DNA of 62,159 nucleotides from Treponema sp. (GCA_024695625.1 JAILHV010000006.1:1-62159), one strand, 5' to 3'; positions 53,912 to 62,134 are shown, numbered from the stretch's first letter. The notes: generated from the sequence alone by a model not told the origin. Numbers and translations are program-made.

Positions 53912-55279
53912 ATGAACGTAGTAACAACTGCAATAGTAGCATTCCTTGTGGCGGTCATAATAATCGCCCTGATTTTTATAGTAAAGAGTTTTGCAGCCCC
54001 AAAAAAGCTGGGCAGCGTCCAGAAATTCATCAAAGAAGGTAAATTCCAGGCGGCAGAAAAGGCTGCACGATCCCTCCTTTCCAAAAACCCCAGGGACTAC
54101 CTTACCCATTACTGGCTGGGAAGGGCCTACCTTGCCCAAAAGAAGGACGAGCTTGCATTTATGGAATTCAAGACGGTCAACGAAAACGCCGTCTTCAACG
54201 GGGACATACCCGAAGTTTCCTTCAGGCACACCATGGCCCAACTCTACCAGAAGTTCAACGACAACACAAACGCGCTAAAGGAATACCTGCTTCTCATAAA
54301 AAGGGAGCCCGACAACGCAGAGAACTACTACAATGCAGGCATCTGTTCGGAAAGGGACAACCAGATGAACAACGCCATGGTCATGTACCAGAAGGCAATT
54401 GCCCTCAACAAGCGGCACACAAAGGCCCACACTGCGCTGGGCTACCTCATGCTCAGGCACGAACAGTTCGAGGACGCACTTTCCGAGATAAAGCTCGCCA
54501 TAAAGCTGGATCCAGACGAATTCTCCAACTACTACTACCTTGGCAAGGTCCTCAAGGAACAAAACGACTTCTCCGGAGCCGTAAAGGCCTTTGAAAAAAG
54601 CGAAAGAAGCAACGAATTCCGCCAGAGGGCCCTCATAGAAAAGGGTTCATGCTACATGGCAACAGACCAGACGGCAAGCGCACAGGAAAACTTCCAGAGG
54701 GCAGTCCAGTGCTCCAAGGACGACTCAAGCCAGGAAACCCTCTACGCCCGCTACTTCCTTGCAGACTGCTACGAAAAGAGCCACAACATAGACAAGGCAG
54801 TTGAGCAGTGGAACAAAATAATCCAGTACAACAAAAGGTTCCGCGACGTAATGAGCAAGCTGGAGGAATACCGCGACATACAGACAAACGACGGACTAAA
54901 GGAATACCTTACAAGTTCCCAGCAGCCCTTCATAGACCTCTGCACAAAGATGGTGGAAAAGGCATACAGCTTTATACCCCAGAAAGTGGAAGCAAGGCCA
55001 TACGGATGCCGCCTCCTTTGCACGGAAGATAACAAGGACACATGGAAGAACGTAAGAAAGCAGTTCTTTCTTATTGAATTCCACAGGGACTCTGATGCGG
55101 TTGAAGAAAACAAGGTAAGGCAGGTAGTTGAAGAAATCAAGACCCAGGGCTACTACAAGGGAATGATTTTCTCAAGCTCCGGCTTCTCAAACCTGGCAGC
55201 ACAGTTTGCAGAAGGCAGGCCCGTCACCCTCATAAACCGTGAAAAGCTTGAAATTGTCCTTACAAAGGCTGGAATATAA
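53912..55279 (+). CDS. membrane-anchored TPR protein
   Basis: 455 residues. One N-terminal membrane helix (about 4-25, VVTTAIVAFLVAVIIIALIF) then about eight TPR units (for example NAENYYNAGICSERDNQMNN and HTKAHTALGYLMLRHEQFED). The last 120 residues form a separate domain with PYGCRLLCTEDNKDTWKNV and YYKGMIFSSSGFSNLAAQFA, reminiscent of restriction-endonuclease-like folds but not certain. RBS AAGGG. First gene of a trio; the next starts 5 bases on. Confidence 0.8.
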   Translation: MNVVTTAIVAFLVAVIIIALIFIVKSFAAPKKLGSVQKFIKEGKFQAAEKAARSLLSKNPRDYLTHYWLGRAYLAQKKDELAFMEFKTVNENAVFNGDIPEVSFRHTMAQLYQKFNDNTNALKEYLLLIKREPDNAENYYNAGICSERDNQMNNAMVMYQKAIALNKRHTKAHTALGYLMLRHEQFEDALSEIKLAIKLDPDEFSNYYYLGKVLKEQNDFSGAVKAFEKSERSNEFRQRALIEKGSCYMATDQTASAQENFQRAVQCSKDDSSQETLYARYFLADCYEKSHNIDKAVEQWNKIIQYNKRFRDVMSKLEEYRDIQTNDGLKEYLTSSQQPFIDLCTKMVEKAYSFIPQKVEARPYGCRLLCTEDNKDTWKNVRKQFFLIEFHRDSDAVEENKVRQVVEEIKTQGYYKGMIFSSSGFSNLAAQFAEGRPVTLINREKLEIVLTKAGI

Positions 55280-55284
55280 GCCAA

Positions 55285-56049
55285 ATGAAATTCCTGTGCG
55301 TTTCAGACCAAGTAGACCCGCTAATCTATTCAACCACGGTAAAAGAACGGTATTCCGACATAGACGCCGTTCTTTGCGCGGGGGACCTTTCCATGGAATA
55401 CATGGACTTCATAGTTGACGCACTTGGAAAGCCAACATTCTTTATCTTCGGCAACCACGACCTTGGTGAATTCCACCTCTACCACAGGCAGACAGTCCTT
55501 GCCCAGCGACCATCCCAGCTTGCAAAGATGCACTCCATAGAAAACGGACACGGGGCGGACTACATCAACCGCAAGGTGCTAAGGCTCAGGAACCTGTCAT
55601 TCAAGGCACCGGGCGGAAAAAGCACTCCCCTGCTCCTTGCCGGTGTCTCAGGCTCAATAAGATACAACAAGGGCGAAGACCAGTACACGGACTTTGAAAT
55701 GAAGCTAAAGCTCCTCTCCATGGTACCCGCCTTAATATGGAACAAAATACGCTACGGCCGCTACTGCGACATATTTCTGACCCACGCCTCACCCAGGCAC
55801 ATAAACGACAGGGAAGACCCCTGCCACAAAGGCTTTGAATGCTTTAACTGGTTCATAAAAAAATTCAAGCCGGCCCTGCTAATTCACGGGCACATACACC
55901 TCTACGACCTGCAAGCTCCCCGCGTGGCAAAAAGCGCTCAGACAACGGTAGTAAATGCCTTTAGCCACATAGTCATAGAGTACGAACCAAAACTTTCAGA
56001 AAAAGAAGGAGACTTCCTTGGCTCAATTAACATCCGCACAGACCGGTGA
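55285..56049 (+). CDS. calcineurin-like metallophosphoesterase
   Basis: 254 residues. Motifs: VSDQVDPL (motif I; Asp present, the usual His of DxH is Val), CAGDLS (motif II), FGNHDLG (motif III), LTHASP (motif IV) and HGHIH (motif V). These bind two metals and hydrolyse phosphate esters; substrate unknown. It starts 5 bases after the TPR gene and overlaps the next gene by 32 bases, so the three are coupled. Confidence 0.88.
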   Translation: MKFLCVSDQVDPLIYSTTVKERYSDIDAVLCAGDLSMEYMDFIVDALGKPTFFIFGNHDLGEFHLYHRQTVLAQRPSQLAKMHSIENGHGADYINRKVLRLRNLSFKAPGGKSTPLLLAGVSGSIRYNKGEDQYTDFEMKLKLLSMVPALIWNKIRYGRYCDIFLTHASPRHINDREDPCHKGFECFNWFIKKFKPALLIHGHIHLYDLQAPRVAKSAQTTVVNAFSHIVIEYEPKLSEKEGDFLGSINIRTDR

Positions 56050-56956
56050 AGACTTTGCAAAGGCAAGGAACAAGGCGCTTTTCAACGAAATCCAGCACAT
56101 ACTGAACCCGGAAGAAGCAGCGCTAATTTCATTCACCGACATAAAAAAACTCTTAAAACCCAGCAACGAAGTCTACAAGGGAATGCAGATAGTCCCGGTA
56201 GACCTTATCGTAGGAAGCGAGGGCCGCTACAAAGACTTTGACAACCACTTCTTCCCCAAGAGCATCTTCCTAAAAGCCCGCTGGGAACGCGTAGACATGG
56301 CCCACATACAGGACGTGGTCCTTCCGCCAATCAGCCTCTATGAACTGGGCGGCCTCTACTTTGTCCGCGACGGAAACCACCGCGTATCGGTAGCAAAGGC
56401 ACGCGGAGTGGAAAACATAGACGCAGACGTAGTAAGCCTACAAAGCGAAATAAAGCTAAAGCCCGGCTCATCAAAAGAAGAAATGGTCCAGCAGGTCCTC
56501 TACTACGAAAAGCGGGTCTTCTATTCGGAAACAAACTTTGGCGACATAACCGACTGGTGGCAGCTCGACTTCTCCACGCCAGGCCAGTACGACGTAATCT
56601 ACAACCACATACTAACCCACCGCTACTACATCAACATGAACCAAACGGAAGAAATTCCCTTTGAAGACGCGGTGCTCTCCTGGTTCAACAATGTCTACAT
56701 GCCGGTCGTAAAGTCAATCCAGTCCCACAAGATACTCCGCCTCTTCAAAAAGCGCACAATCTCCGACCTCTACATCTACCTCATAAAGTACTGGGACGAA
56801 CTAAAGCAGAAATTCGGCAACGACTTTAGCCTGGACGACGCGGTAAGGGACTTCAAAAAAATCCACAAGAGGCAATCAATCTTCTCAAGGATTAAAAATG
56901 TCCTGGCCCGCAAAAAACTTGCCCTTTTTAAAGAAGAAAAAGACACGGAAGAGTAA
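56018..56956 (+). CDS. ParB/sulfiredoxin-fold protein
   Basis: 312 residues from a TTG at 56018 with GAAGGAG 6 bases upstream. The central region has IVPVDLIVGSEGRYKDFDNH and YFVRDGNHRVSVAKARGVENI (about 110-130), the nucleotide-binding signature of the ParB N-terminal/Srx fold. There is no HTH DNA-binding domain downstream; the rest is helical. ParB-fold proteins include CTPases and small kinases, so nucleotide binding is plausible. The CDS begins inside the metallophosphoesterase gene (32-base overlap). Confidence 0.78.
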   Translation: MAQLTSAQTGEDFAKARNKALFNEIQHILNPEEAALISFTDIKKLLKPSNEVYKGMQIVPVDLIVGSEGRYKDFDNHFFPKSIFLKARWERVDMAHIQDVVLPPISLYELGGLYFVRDGNHRVSVAKARGVENIDADVVSLQSEIKLKPGSSKEEMVQQVLYYEKRVFYSETNFGDITDWWQLDFSTPGQYDVIYNHILTHRYYINMNQTEEIPFEDAVLSWFNNVYMPVVKSIQSHKILRLFKKRTISDLYIYLIKYWDELKQKFGNDFSLDDAVRDFKKIHKRQSIFSRIKNVLARKKLALFKEEKDTEE

Positions 56957-57055
56957 GGAATTTTATTTTGCCCTAAAATTCTAATATTGCGGCAGCCCCA
57001 ATTTCCCGAAAAAGCCCCTCTGCAACCCTCTTGCCATTTTTCCATAACATATAGC

Positions 57056-57237
57056 GCCATGGACGGCGCGTCAAGTGTTTGCATAACAGCCCGCGGGTTT
57101 TCGCCAGAAAACCCGTCCTCAAAAATGGCAAGGAGGCCATTTTTGAGGGGCTTTCCGGGGTTCCGCGGGTCCCTATCCCGCTCCATTGCTAGCGCAACCC
57201 GCCTGCGGCGGGCCCCTCCAATCCCTGCCGTGCATTA
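57056..57237 (-). repeat. intergenic structured repeat, copy 9 (diverged)
   Basis: On the minus strand: GGAGGGGCCCGCCGCAGGCG, ATGGAGCGGGATAGGGACCC, GCGGAACCCCGGAAAGCCCC, then a long hairpin made by CAAAAATGGC and GCCATTTTTG. It opens the 57.0-57.85 kb gene-free stretch. Confidence 0.7.
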
Positions 57238-57240
57238 ACA

Positions 57241-57525
57241 TGCAACAAGTCTGTCACCCCCTCCACAGATCCCGAAACGAGTTCGGGATGACGGCTGCCC
57301 TGTCACCCTGAACTGGTTGGTGAGCTTGTCGAACCACAGCATCTGTAAAAGCCTAAATGACATCGTTCACTGGTCCTTCGACTGGCTCCTGGGACGGTAT
57401 GTGTGACAGCTGCCCTGTCACCCTGAACCGGTTGGTGAGCTTGTCGAACCACAGGGTCTATAAAAGCCCCGGACTGCTTCTTCTACAAGGCCATTCGACT
57501 GGCTCAGGGACCGGGCGGTGGCGGT
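57241..57525. repeat. cluster of short palindromic repeats
   Basis: Contains ATCCCGAA / TTCGGGAT (57269-57276 with 57282-57289) followed by two copies of CCCTGTCACCCTGAACYGGT with GGTGAGCTTGTCGAACCACA, about 115 bp apart, separated by AAAAGCC and CTTCGACTGGCTC segments. Related words recur at 61.4-61.6 kb and are known as widespread bacterial intergenic palindromes. No gene is seen. Confidence 0.7.
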
Positions 57526-57527
57526 GC

Positions 57528-57611
57528 AAGCCTAGCCCCGATTGGAAGGGTTGCCGAAGGCAAGACCGCCGCAAGGCGGGCCGGAGCGAAAGCGTAGCCC
57601 TGGAAAGCGGG
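57528..57611 (+). repeat. intergenic structured repeat, copy 10 (short form)
   Basis: AAGCCTAGCCCCGATTGGAA, hairpins TTGCCGAAGGCAA and CCGCCGCAAGGCGG, then GGAGCGAAAGCG and CCCTGGAAAGCGGG. It lacks the CCGTCC tail. Confidence 0.7.
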
Positions 57612-57758
57612 TAAGAAAAGCAGCTTTTTCTTCTTCCGCAAGGCAAATGTCCAAAAGGAAGGCCGCTCCAAAAAAAAGAAAAGGACTAAAGGAGAGGACA
57701 AAAAACTCCAATAACTAATTTTTAACCAATTACTCACCGATAATCATAAAGTATAATC

Positions 57759-57787
57759 TTGACGGTACAATATTTCAATGGTAAAAT
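57759..57787 (+). promoter_or_regulatory. promoter of RsbU-V-W module
   Basis: TTGACG (57759-57764), 17-base spacer, TAAAAT (57782-57787), then a leader of about 55 bases with GGGAG 7 bases before the TTG start at 57849. Confidence 0.7.
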
Positions 57788-57848
57788 GGAGATATGCTTT
57801 TAAGGAAAGAAGCCTGGTTTACCATGGTAGGGTACAGGGAGCAGTAAT

Positions 57849-59555
57849 TTGAAAATCATTGAAAACTTATCTTACATGCCACTCTTGGCAATTGCTGCAG
57901 CCTCCATGCTCTTATTGTTTTTATGCGCCATCATCAGAAAACGCAAGACCGCAAGGGTAAGTTTCATAACCTACCTGTCGCTCATAGTCATTGCCTTTTC
58001 CAGCCTTCAGGCCTTCTTTAAGATGTATTCCGGAAAAGGCGGACAGGAAACCATGAATTTCTTTGTCCTGATGGTTTTTGCAGCCCTTTTCCTCCAGATT
58101 CCCATTGCAATAATGTTTTCAACCTTTGAGCCGGTCAAATTCGATGCCCTGGTGCCCAGCCGCAAGAACAAGCACGCCCTTGCAGCCCTGCAGAACGAGG
58201 CAGCCCGTGCCGCCGCAGAAGAAAGGCAGGTAGAGCTTTCAGAGCAGGACCTGCGCCTCTTGGACGTAAGCCGCGACTTTACCGTACACGCGGTAGACTC
58301 ATACACATCAGCAAACGGAATCACCACCTTCCTTGAGTACATCAACAAGACAATCAAGGACCAGATAAGCGCAGACGGTGGTGCAATACTCATGATAGAC
58401 GACTTTGAGGACGTAATTTCCGTAAAGTCATTCGACGGAGACTTTCCCCCGCCCTACAAGCTGCCTGCAGACCTTCCCCACAAGCCTATCCGCGTAGCAA
58501 CAAACTTCAAATTTGCAACTTTCCCGCTGGAAGGCAACATCTTTGGTGAAATTGCAACCCAAGGACGTGCAGAGCTTATCACAAAGCCGGAAACCGACAG
58601 CAGAATCTACCAGAATGGCCCCGAGGAATTCCTTGAATGCGGAAGCTACATAATTTCCCCCATGAAGATTCAGGACACGGTAATCGGTCTTGCAGCCTTT
58701 GCCCGCAAGCACGGAAATTCGGTCTTTAACGAGGACGAACTTAAGATTACTTCAACCCTCTGCGACTTTGCCGCCGCAACAATCAAGAACGTAATCGCTG
58801 TACAAGATATAATCGAACAGAACGAAGTGGCCAAGGAAGCGGAAATTGCCTCCAGAATCCAGGCATCACTAAAGCCCGCAAAGCTTCCCCTCATACAGGG
58901 GCTGCAGTTCGGCGTCTTCTGGGAACCCTGCCAGGGTGTCTGCGGAGACAGCTACGACATACTTGTTTCCCGCAAGGACAGAATTTCATTCATCATGTCG
59001 GACATTGCTGGAAAGGGCATGAACAGCGTGGTTGTAATGTCCATGGTGCGCTCAATGCAGCGTCTTGTAATAAATTCAATGCAGAGCGCAGGAAAAATCC
59101 TCTCCTGGGTCAACCGTGGCATTGCAGGCGAATCATTCAGCACGGACCACTTTGGCTCAAGTACGCTCATCAACTACGACCCTACGACAAAAACTGTGGA
59201 GGCTGCATCGGGAGGCGTTATCCCGGTCTACATCTACGACAGCGAAAAGGACGCGTGTGTGGAGCTAACCTCCCCTTCCGAGCCGATTGGTGTAGAAAAA
59301 ACGACAGAATACAAAGATTTCGTGCAAAAAGTTAAAAATGGTGATATAATATTCACATATACGGATGGTCTTGTTGAAGCCCTTAACGAAAGTGGCCAGC
59401 AATATTCAAAGGAGTCTTTGCTGCGCGTAATTCAGGAGAATCACGCAAAATCCGGCAAAGACATAGCGCGTCTTGTAAAAGAAGACATAAAAAAATTTAC
59501 AGGCAGTGCCGTACAGCATGACGACAAAACGCTGCTTATTGTAAAAATTCAATAA
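57849..59555 (+). CDS. membrane PP2C-type (RsbU-like) serine phosphatase with GAF-like domain
   Basis: 568 residues from a TTG. Two to three N-terminal membrane helices (about 9-26, 38-56, 70-92), a GAF-like sensory region (about 150-320), then a SpoIIE/RsbU PP2C domain (about 345-568) with VCGDSYD, MSDIAGKGMNS and FTYTDGLVEA supplying metal-binding Asp residues. RsbU-type enzymes dephosphorylate an STAS anti-sigma antagonist. The STAS and kinase genes follow directly, so this is the input of a partner-switching module. Confidence 0.9.
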   Translation: MKIIENLSYMPLLAIAAASMLLLFLCAIIRKRKTARVSFITYLSLIVIAFSSLQAFFKMYSGKGGQETMNFFVLMVFAALFLQIPIAIMFSTFEPVKFDALVPSRKNKHALAALQNEAARAAAEERQVELSEQDLRLLDVSRDFTVHAVDSYTSANGITTFLEYINKTIKDQISADGGAILMIDDFEDVISVKSFDGDFPPPYKLPADLPHKPIRVATNFKFATFPLEGNIFGEIATQGRAELITKPETDSRIYQNGPEEFLECGSYIISPMKIQDTVIGLAAFARKHGNSVFNEDELKITSTLCDFAAATIKNVIAVQDIIEQNEVAKEAEIASRIQASLKPAKLPLIQGLQFGVFWEPCQGVCGDSYDILVSRKDRISFIMSDIAGKGMNSVVVMSMVRSMQRLVINSMQSAGKILSWVNRGIAGESFSTDHFGSSTLINYDPTTKTVEAASGGVIPVYIYDSEKDACVELTSPSEPIGVEKTTEYKDFVQKVKNGDIIFTYTDGLVEALNESGQQYSKESLLRVIQENHAKSGKDIARLVKEDIKKFTGSAVQHDDKTLLIVKIQ

Positions 59556-59580
59556 ATTTGGGTGCAAAAGGAGTAAAGAT

Positions 59581-59919
59581 ATGGAACTTAAAATACGTAA
59601 GAATGGGGAAGTCTACATTATTGACGTAAACGGCGAAATGGACTTGTACAATTCCTACAAGCTCAAGGAACTGGTCCTCAAGATGCTGGAGAAAAACGTA
59701 AAGTCATTTATAATCAACCTTGAACAGGTTGACTACATCGACTCGTCCGGAATCGGTGCGCTTATCTACATCTGCTCTACGATTAAGAAGATGAACCTCA
59801 AGCTCTACATTTCCAACATACACGGTTCTGTAAAGAAGGTTATTGAGCTTACCAAGCTTATGGGTTACTTCCCTATTGCAAACAGCGTAGAGGAAGCCTT
59901 GCTTATGATTAACGAATAA
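59581..59919 (+). CDS. STAS-domain anti-sigma factor antagonist
   Basis: 112 residues, one STAS domain. The phosphorylation site is in VDYIDSSGIGAL, with S56 as the expected target. When dephosphorylated by the upstream phosphatase it should bind the downstream kinase-like protein. RBS AAAGGAG 5 to 6 bases before ATG. Middle gene of the module, 25 bases after the phosphatase. Confidence 0.93.
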   Translation: MELKIRKNGEVYIIDVNGEMDLYNSYKLKELVLKMLEKNVKSFIINLEQVDYIDSSGIGALIYICSTIKKMNLKLYISNIHGSVKKVIELTKLMGYFPIANSVEEALLMINE

Positions 59920-59939
59920 CCAAAGGGAGAAGTTTTATT

Positions 59940-60485
59940 ATGGAAGATATCAAAGAGTTGCGTTCTGACGGAAACGATCCGCTGTTTGACAAGGCAAATA
60001 TGCTTTACAAGGAATTTCCTTCTGATTTTAGGCAGATTCGCTATTTTACCCTGCTCATCGTGCAGTCCGCACCGCTGGAAATAAAGGAAATCAACCTTCT
60101 TGAGCAGCAGATTAGCGAGGTTATCAAGAATGCTGTAAAGCACGGAAACCACTGCGACGTAAACAAGAAGGTTCACGTCTGGTATTCATTCAGCGCCAGC
60201 CATGCCCACCTTATCGTAGAAGATGAAGGCGAAGGCTTTAAGGACCTGGAAAAATGGAACGACTTTAACCGCAAGCGCCTTGAATGCCTGCACAACTCAA
60301 ACTTTGAAGAACTTGCAAACTATGTTTCCTTCCGTACAAAAAAATCAGACGATCAGGACGGTGGTAATGCCCTCTTTGCTGCCCTTGAATACTGGAACGG
60401 CGGATTTATCTACAACGACAAGCGCAACGGTGTTGCAATGCTCAAGCGTTTCCAGCAGAAGCGCCACGGCGTTACGGTAGACTAA
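59940..60485 (+). CDS. RsbW-like GHKL protein (anti-sigma/serine kinase family)
   Basis: 181 residues. N box EVIKNAVKHGNHC (about 60-72), G1 box DEGEGF (about 96-101). The G2 box is degenerate: DGGNALFAALEYWNGG instead of GRGLxL. In the Bacillus system such a protein phosphorylates the STAS antagonist and binds a sigma factor; here the weak G2 region makes kinase activity uncertain. No sigma factor gene is adjacent. Last gene of the module, with a terminator 15 bases after the stop. Confidence 0.85.
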   Translation: MEDIKELRSDGNDPLFDKANMLYKEFPSDFRQIRYFTLLIVQSAPLEIKEINLLEQQISEVIKNAVKHGNHCDVNKKVHVWYSFSASHAHLIVEDEGEGFKDLEKWNDFNRKRLECLHNSNFEELANYVSFRTKKSDDQDGGNALFAALEYWNGGFIYNDKRNGVAMLKRFQQKRHGVTVD

Positions 60486-60500
60486 GTTTCCTAAAAATAC

Positions 60501-60528
60501 AAGCGTTCCTTTTTGGAGCGCTTTTTTT
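60501..60528 (+). terminator. terminator of RsbU-V-W module
   Basis: AAGCGTTCC / GGAGCGCTT (60501-60509 with 60515-60523, one G-U pair), five-base loop, then seven T residues. Confidence 0.85.
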
Positions 60529-60573
60529 ATTTGGAGCCGCCTGCATCGCCTTCATGATTAAAATGCCCTTCAA

Positions 60574-60598
60574 GGCCACTCCAATCGGGGCTAGGCTT
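60574..60598 (-). repeat. intergenic structured repeat, fragment (copy 11)
   Basis: On the minus strand AAGCCTAGCCCCGATTGGAG, the exact opening of the repeat family (compare copy 10), truncated after about 25 bases. Its TAG forms the stop codon of the 265-residue gene. Confidence 0.7.
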
Positions 60599-61388
60599 TA
60601 TCCCCAAGAACAAAGTCTTCAAAGCGCATGCTTTCTCCGCTAAGGCTCAGCTTTTCGCACCGGCAGAAATATTCATCTACCACAGCCTGAATCTCATTCC
60701 AGCCCTCATCCTCGCTTTCCTCATCGGGAAAATATTCCTCGCGCATAAAAAGCTTGTTGCAGGCAATGGATTTTTCCAAAGCGGAGGCATATTTTTGCGG
60801 GCAAATGGCCTTTAGTCCTTCAAGAAGTTCGTTGCGGCAAAAGGCATCCAAGGTGGCTGACTGCAAAAGCAAGTACCTTATGATAAAATTGCAGTCCGGG
60901 TCTTCAATATTCAAGCTATCGTATTTTTCCTTAGGGAAAACATTTCCCTTAATGGCAAAAAGCAATTCCATCAGGGGAAGAAGAAGAATGCAGTTTTCCT
61001 GCTTGTAGCGTCTTATAAGCTCCTCCACCCTGTCCGCGCTAAGGTCAAGGGGAATCTCCTCCGCCATGGAAAAGAGCGTGTCCAGCTGGTAATAGTATTT
61101 TTTTGCCGCAAGGTATTCAATCAAATCCTCAAAAAGATGAGTCTCTCGCATTTTATTTATAAGATTTTCATCAGCCTTTCCGGGAATATAAGAGAGGTTT
61201 TCATAAATAAAAGAAGTGAACTCTATTGCAAGAAAAAATTTTCCGGTGTCTGAAGACCTTAGCATTTCCCAAAGCTCTTCATAAACGGCATCAATTCCAA
61301 AGCCTTCAATAAGATTCTTAATATAGTGGCCAATTCCGTCCTGAACTTCCTCATAGCCTGCAATGGCTTCCCTTATACTTTCATTCAT
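60591..61388 (-). CDS. hypothetical helical protein
   Basis: 265 residues, acidic, helix-rich, with no signal peptide or membrane span. Segments include FLAIEFTSFIYENLSYIPG and LPLMELLFAIKGNVFPKEKY; a cluster of C-terminal cysteines (EYFCRCEKL) is noted. No family recognised; reading like a repeat-helical scaffold is only an impression. RBS GGGGAAA 5 bases before the ATG. The stop codon TAG lies inside a repeat fragment, so the C terminus may have been altered by its insertion. Confidence 0.65.
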   Translation of the reverse strand: MNESIREAIAGYEEVQDGIGHYIKNLIEGFGIDAVYEELWEMLRSSDTGKFFLAIEFTSFIYENLSYIPGKADENLINKMRETHLFEDLIEYLAAKKYYYQLDTLFSMAEEIPLDLSADRVEELIRRYKQENCILLLPLMELLFAIKGNVFPKEKYDSLNIEDPDCNFIIRYLLLQSATLDAFCRNELLEGLKAICPQKYASALEKSIACNKLFMREEYFPDEESEDEGWNEIQAVVDEYFCRCEKLSLSGESMRFEDFVLGDKA

Positions 61389-61439
61389 ATACTTTCCCCA
61401 AACCTTTGATATGGCAAAGTATACCGCATTATCCCTATT

Positions 61440-61632
61440 CTGTCACGCCGTCACCGTCATGCTGAACGCACTTGCAAGCAAGTAATTTCAGCATCTGTAC
61501 AAGCCTAAATGCCATCTTCTACAGATCCCGAATCTAGTTCGGGATGACGACCGTCCTGTCACCCTGAGCTTGACTCAGGGTCTGTACAAGCATTAATGCC
61601 ATCTTCTACAGATCCCGAATCTAGTTCGGGAT
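61440..61632. repeat. cluster of four short palindromes
   Basis: ATGCTGAA / TTCAGCAT (61459-61466 with 61487-61494), ATCCCGAA / TTCGGGAT twice (61525-61545 and 61612-61632, each with spacer TCTAG), and ACCCTGAG / CTCAGGGT (61561-61581). Spacers share CATCTTCTACAG. They fill the gap between the unknown gene and the tmRNA terminator; no coding potential. Confidence 0.8.
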
Positions 61633-61690
61633 AACAGTTGGCCTGGGGGTCGGTGCTCACTACGGGGAGCTCAACTCTTTTTTTTAAAAC

Positions 61691-61739
61691 AAAAAAATCT
61701 TCACCTTACAAAGTTTTTTTTTTGCAAAGTGAAGATTTT
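61691..61739 (-). terminator. ssrA terminator
   Basis: AAAATCTTCAC (61694-61704) and GTGAAGATTTT (61729-61739) form an 11-bp stem, extended inward by CTTT/AAAG pairing. On the minus strand it directly follows the tmRNA 3' end and is followed by seven T residues. Confidence 0.85.
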
Positions 61740-61742
61740 ATT

Positions 61743-62134
61743 TGGAGATGGGGAGAGTTGAACTCCCGTCCAAGCAGGCTAAGCAGGTGCCTCTACAGGT
61801 TTATTGAAGCGAGGTATTTGTCGGGAGACGGTAGCGGCTTCAAAGGCGTCGTCTCCTTATTACGGATAGCCGATTGCTCAGCGTCCCGGGCAGAACCCGC
61901 ACATTCTGCAAGGCAAGTCCCTATTTGTGACAGAATTTTACACCGCTAGGAACAGCGCAGCATAAATTCCGGCTCTCAGTGCCTTAAGTTAGGCAGCAAG
62001 AGCTAACTGTTCGTTTTCAGACTCGTCGTCTTCTCTACGTTTTGCAGTTATTGTTTTCGTCTGTATCAGAGACCAGGCGACAGCCTCACCTGCAGCACAA
62101 GATTACTCCTGTCTGTCGAAACCGGTACACCCCC
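61743..62134 (-). ncRNA. ssrA: transfer-messenger RNA (tmRNA)
   Basis: The 5' end is GGGGGTG and the 3' end CATCTCC plus discriminator A, which pair as a 7-bp acceptor stem; CCA is not encoded and must be added. The 3' T-arm is GGGAGTTCAACTCTCCC, as in alanyl-tRNA-like domains, and the conserved 5' piece TACCGGTTTCGACAG is present. The tag frame reads from the resume codon GCA (62045-62043) to TAA (61991-61989): AKRREDDESENEQLALAA. The LALAA end is the usual protease signal. It rescues stalled ribosomes with SmpB. Confidence 0.95.

Noticed and set aside
3917..60598. CRISPR interpretation of the dispersed repeats
   Set aside because: Copies are kilobases apart, in both orientations and without regular spacers; no cas genes are seen.
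61638..61949. 103-codon plus-strand ORF near the right end
   Set aside because: It lies antisense to the tmRNA and its terminator, with no coding pattern.
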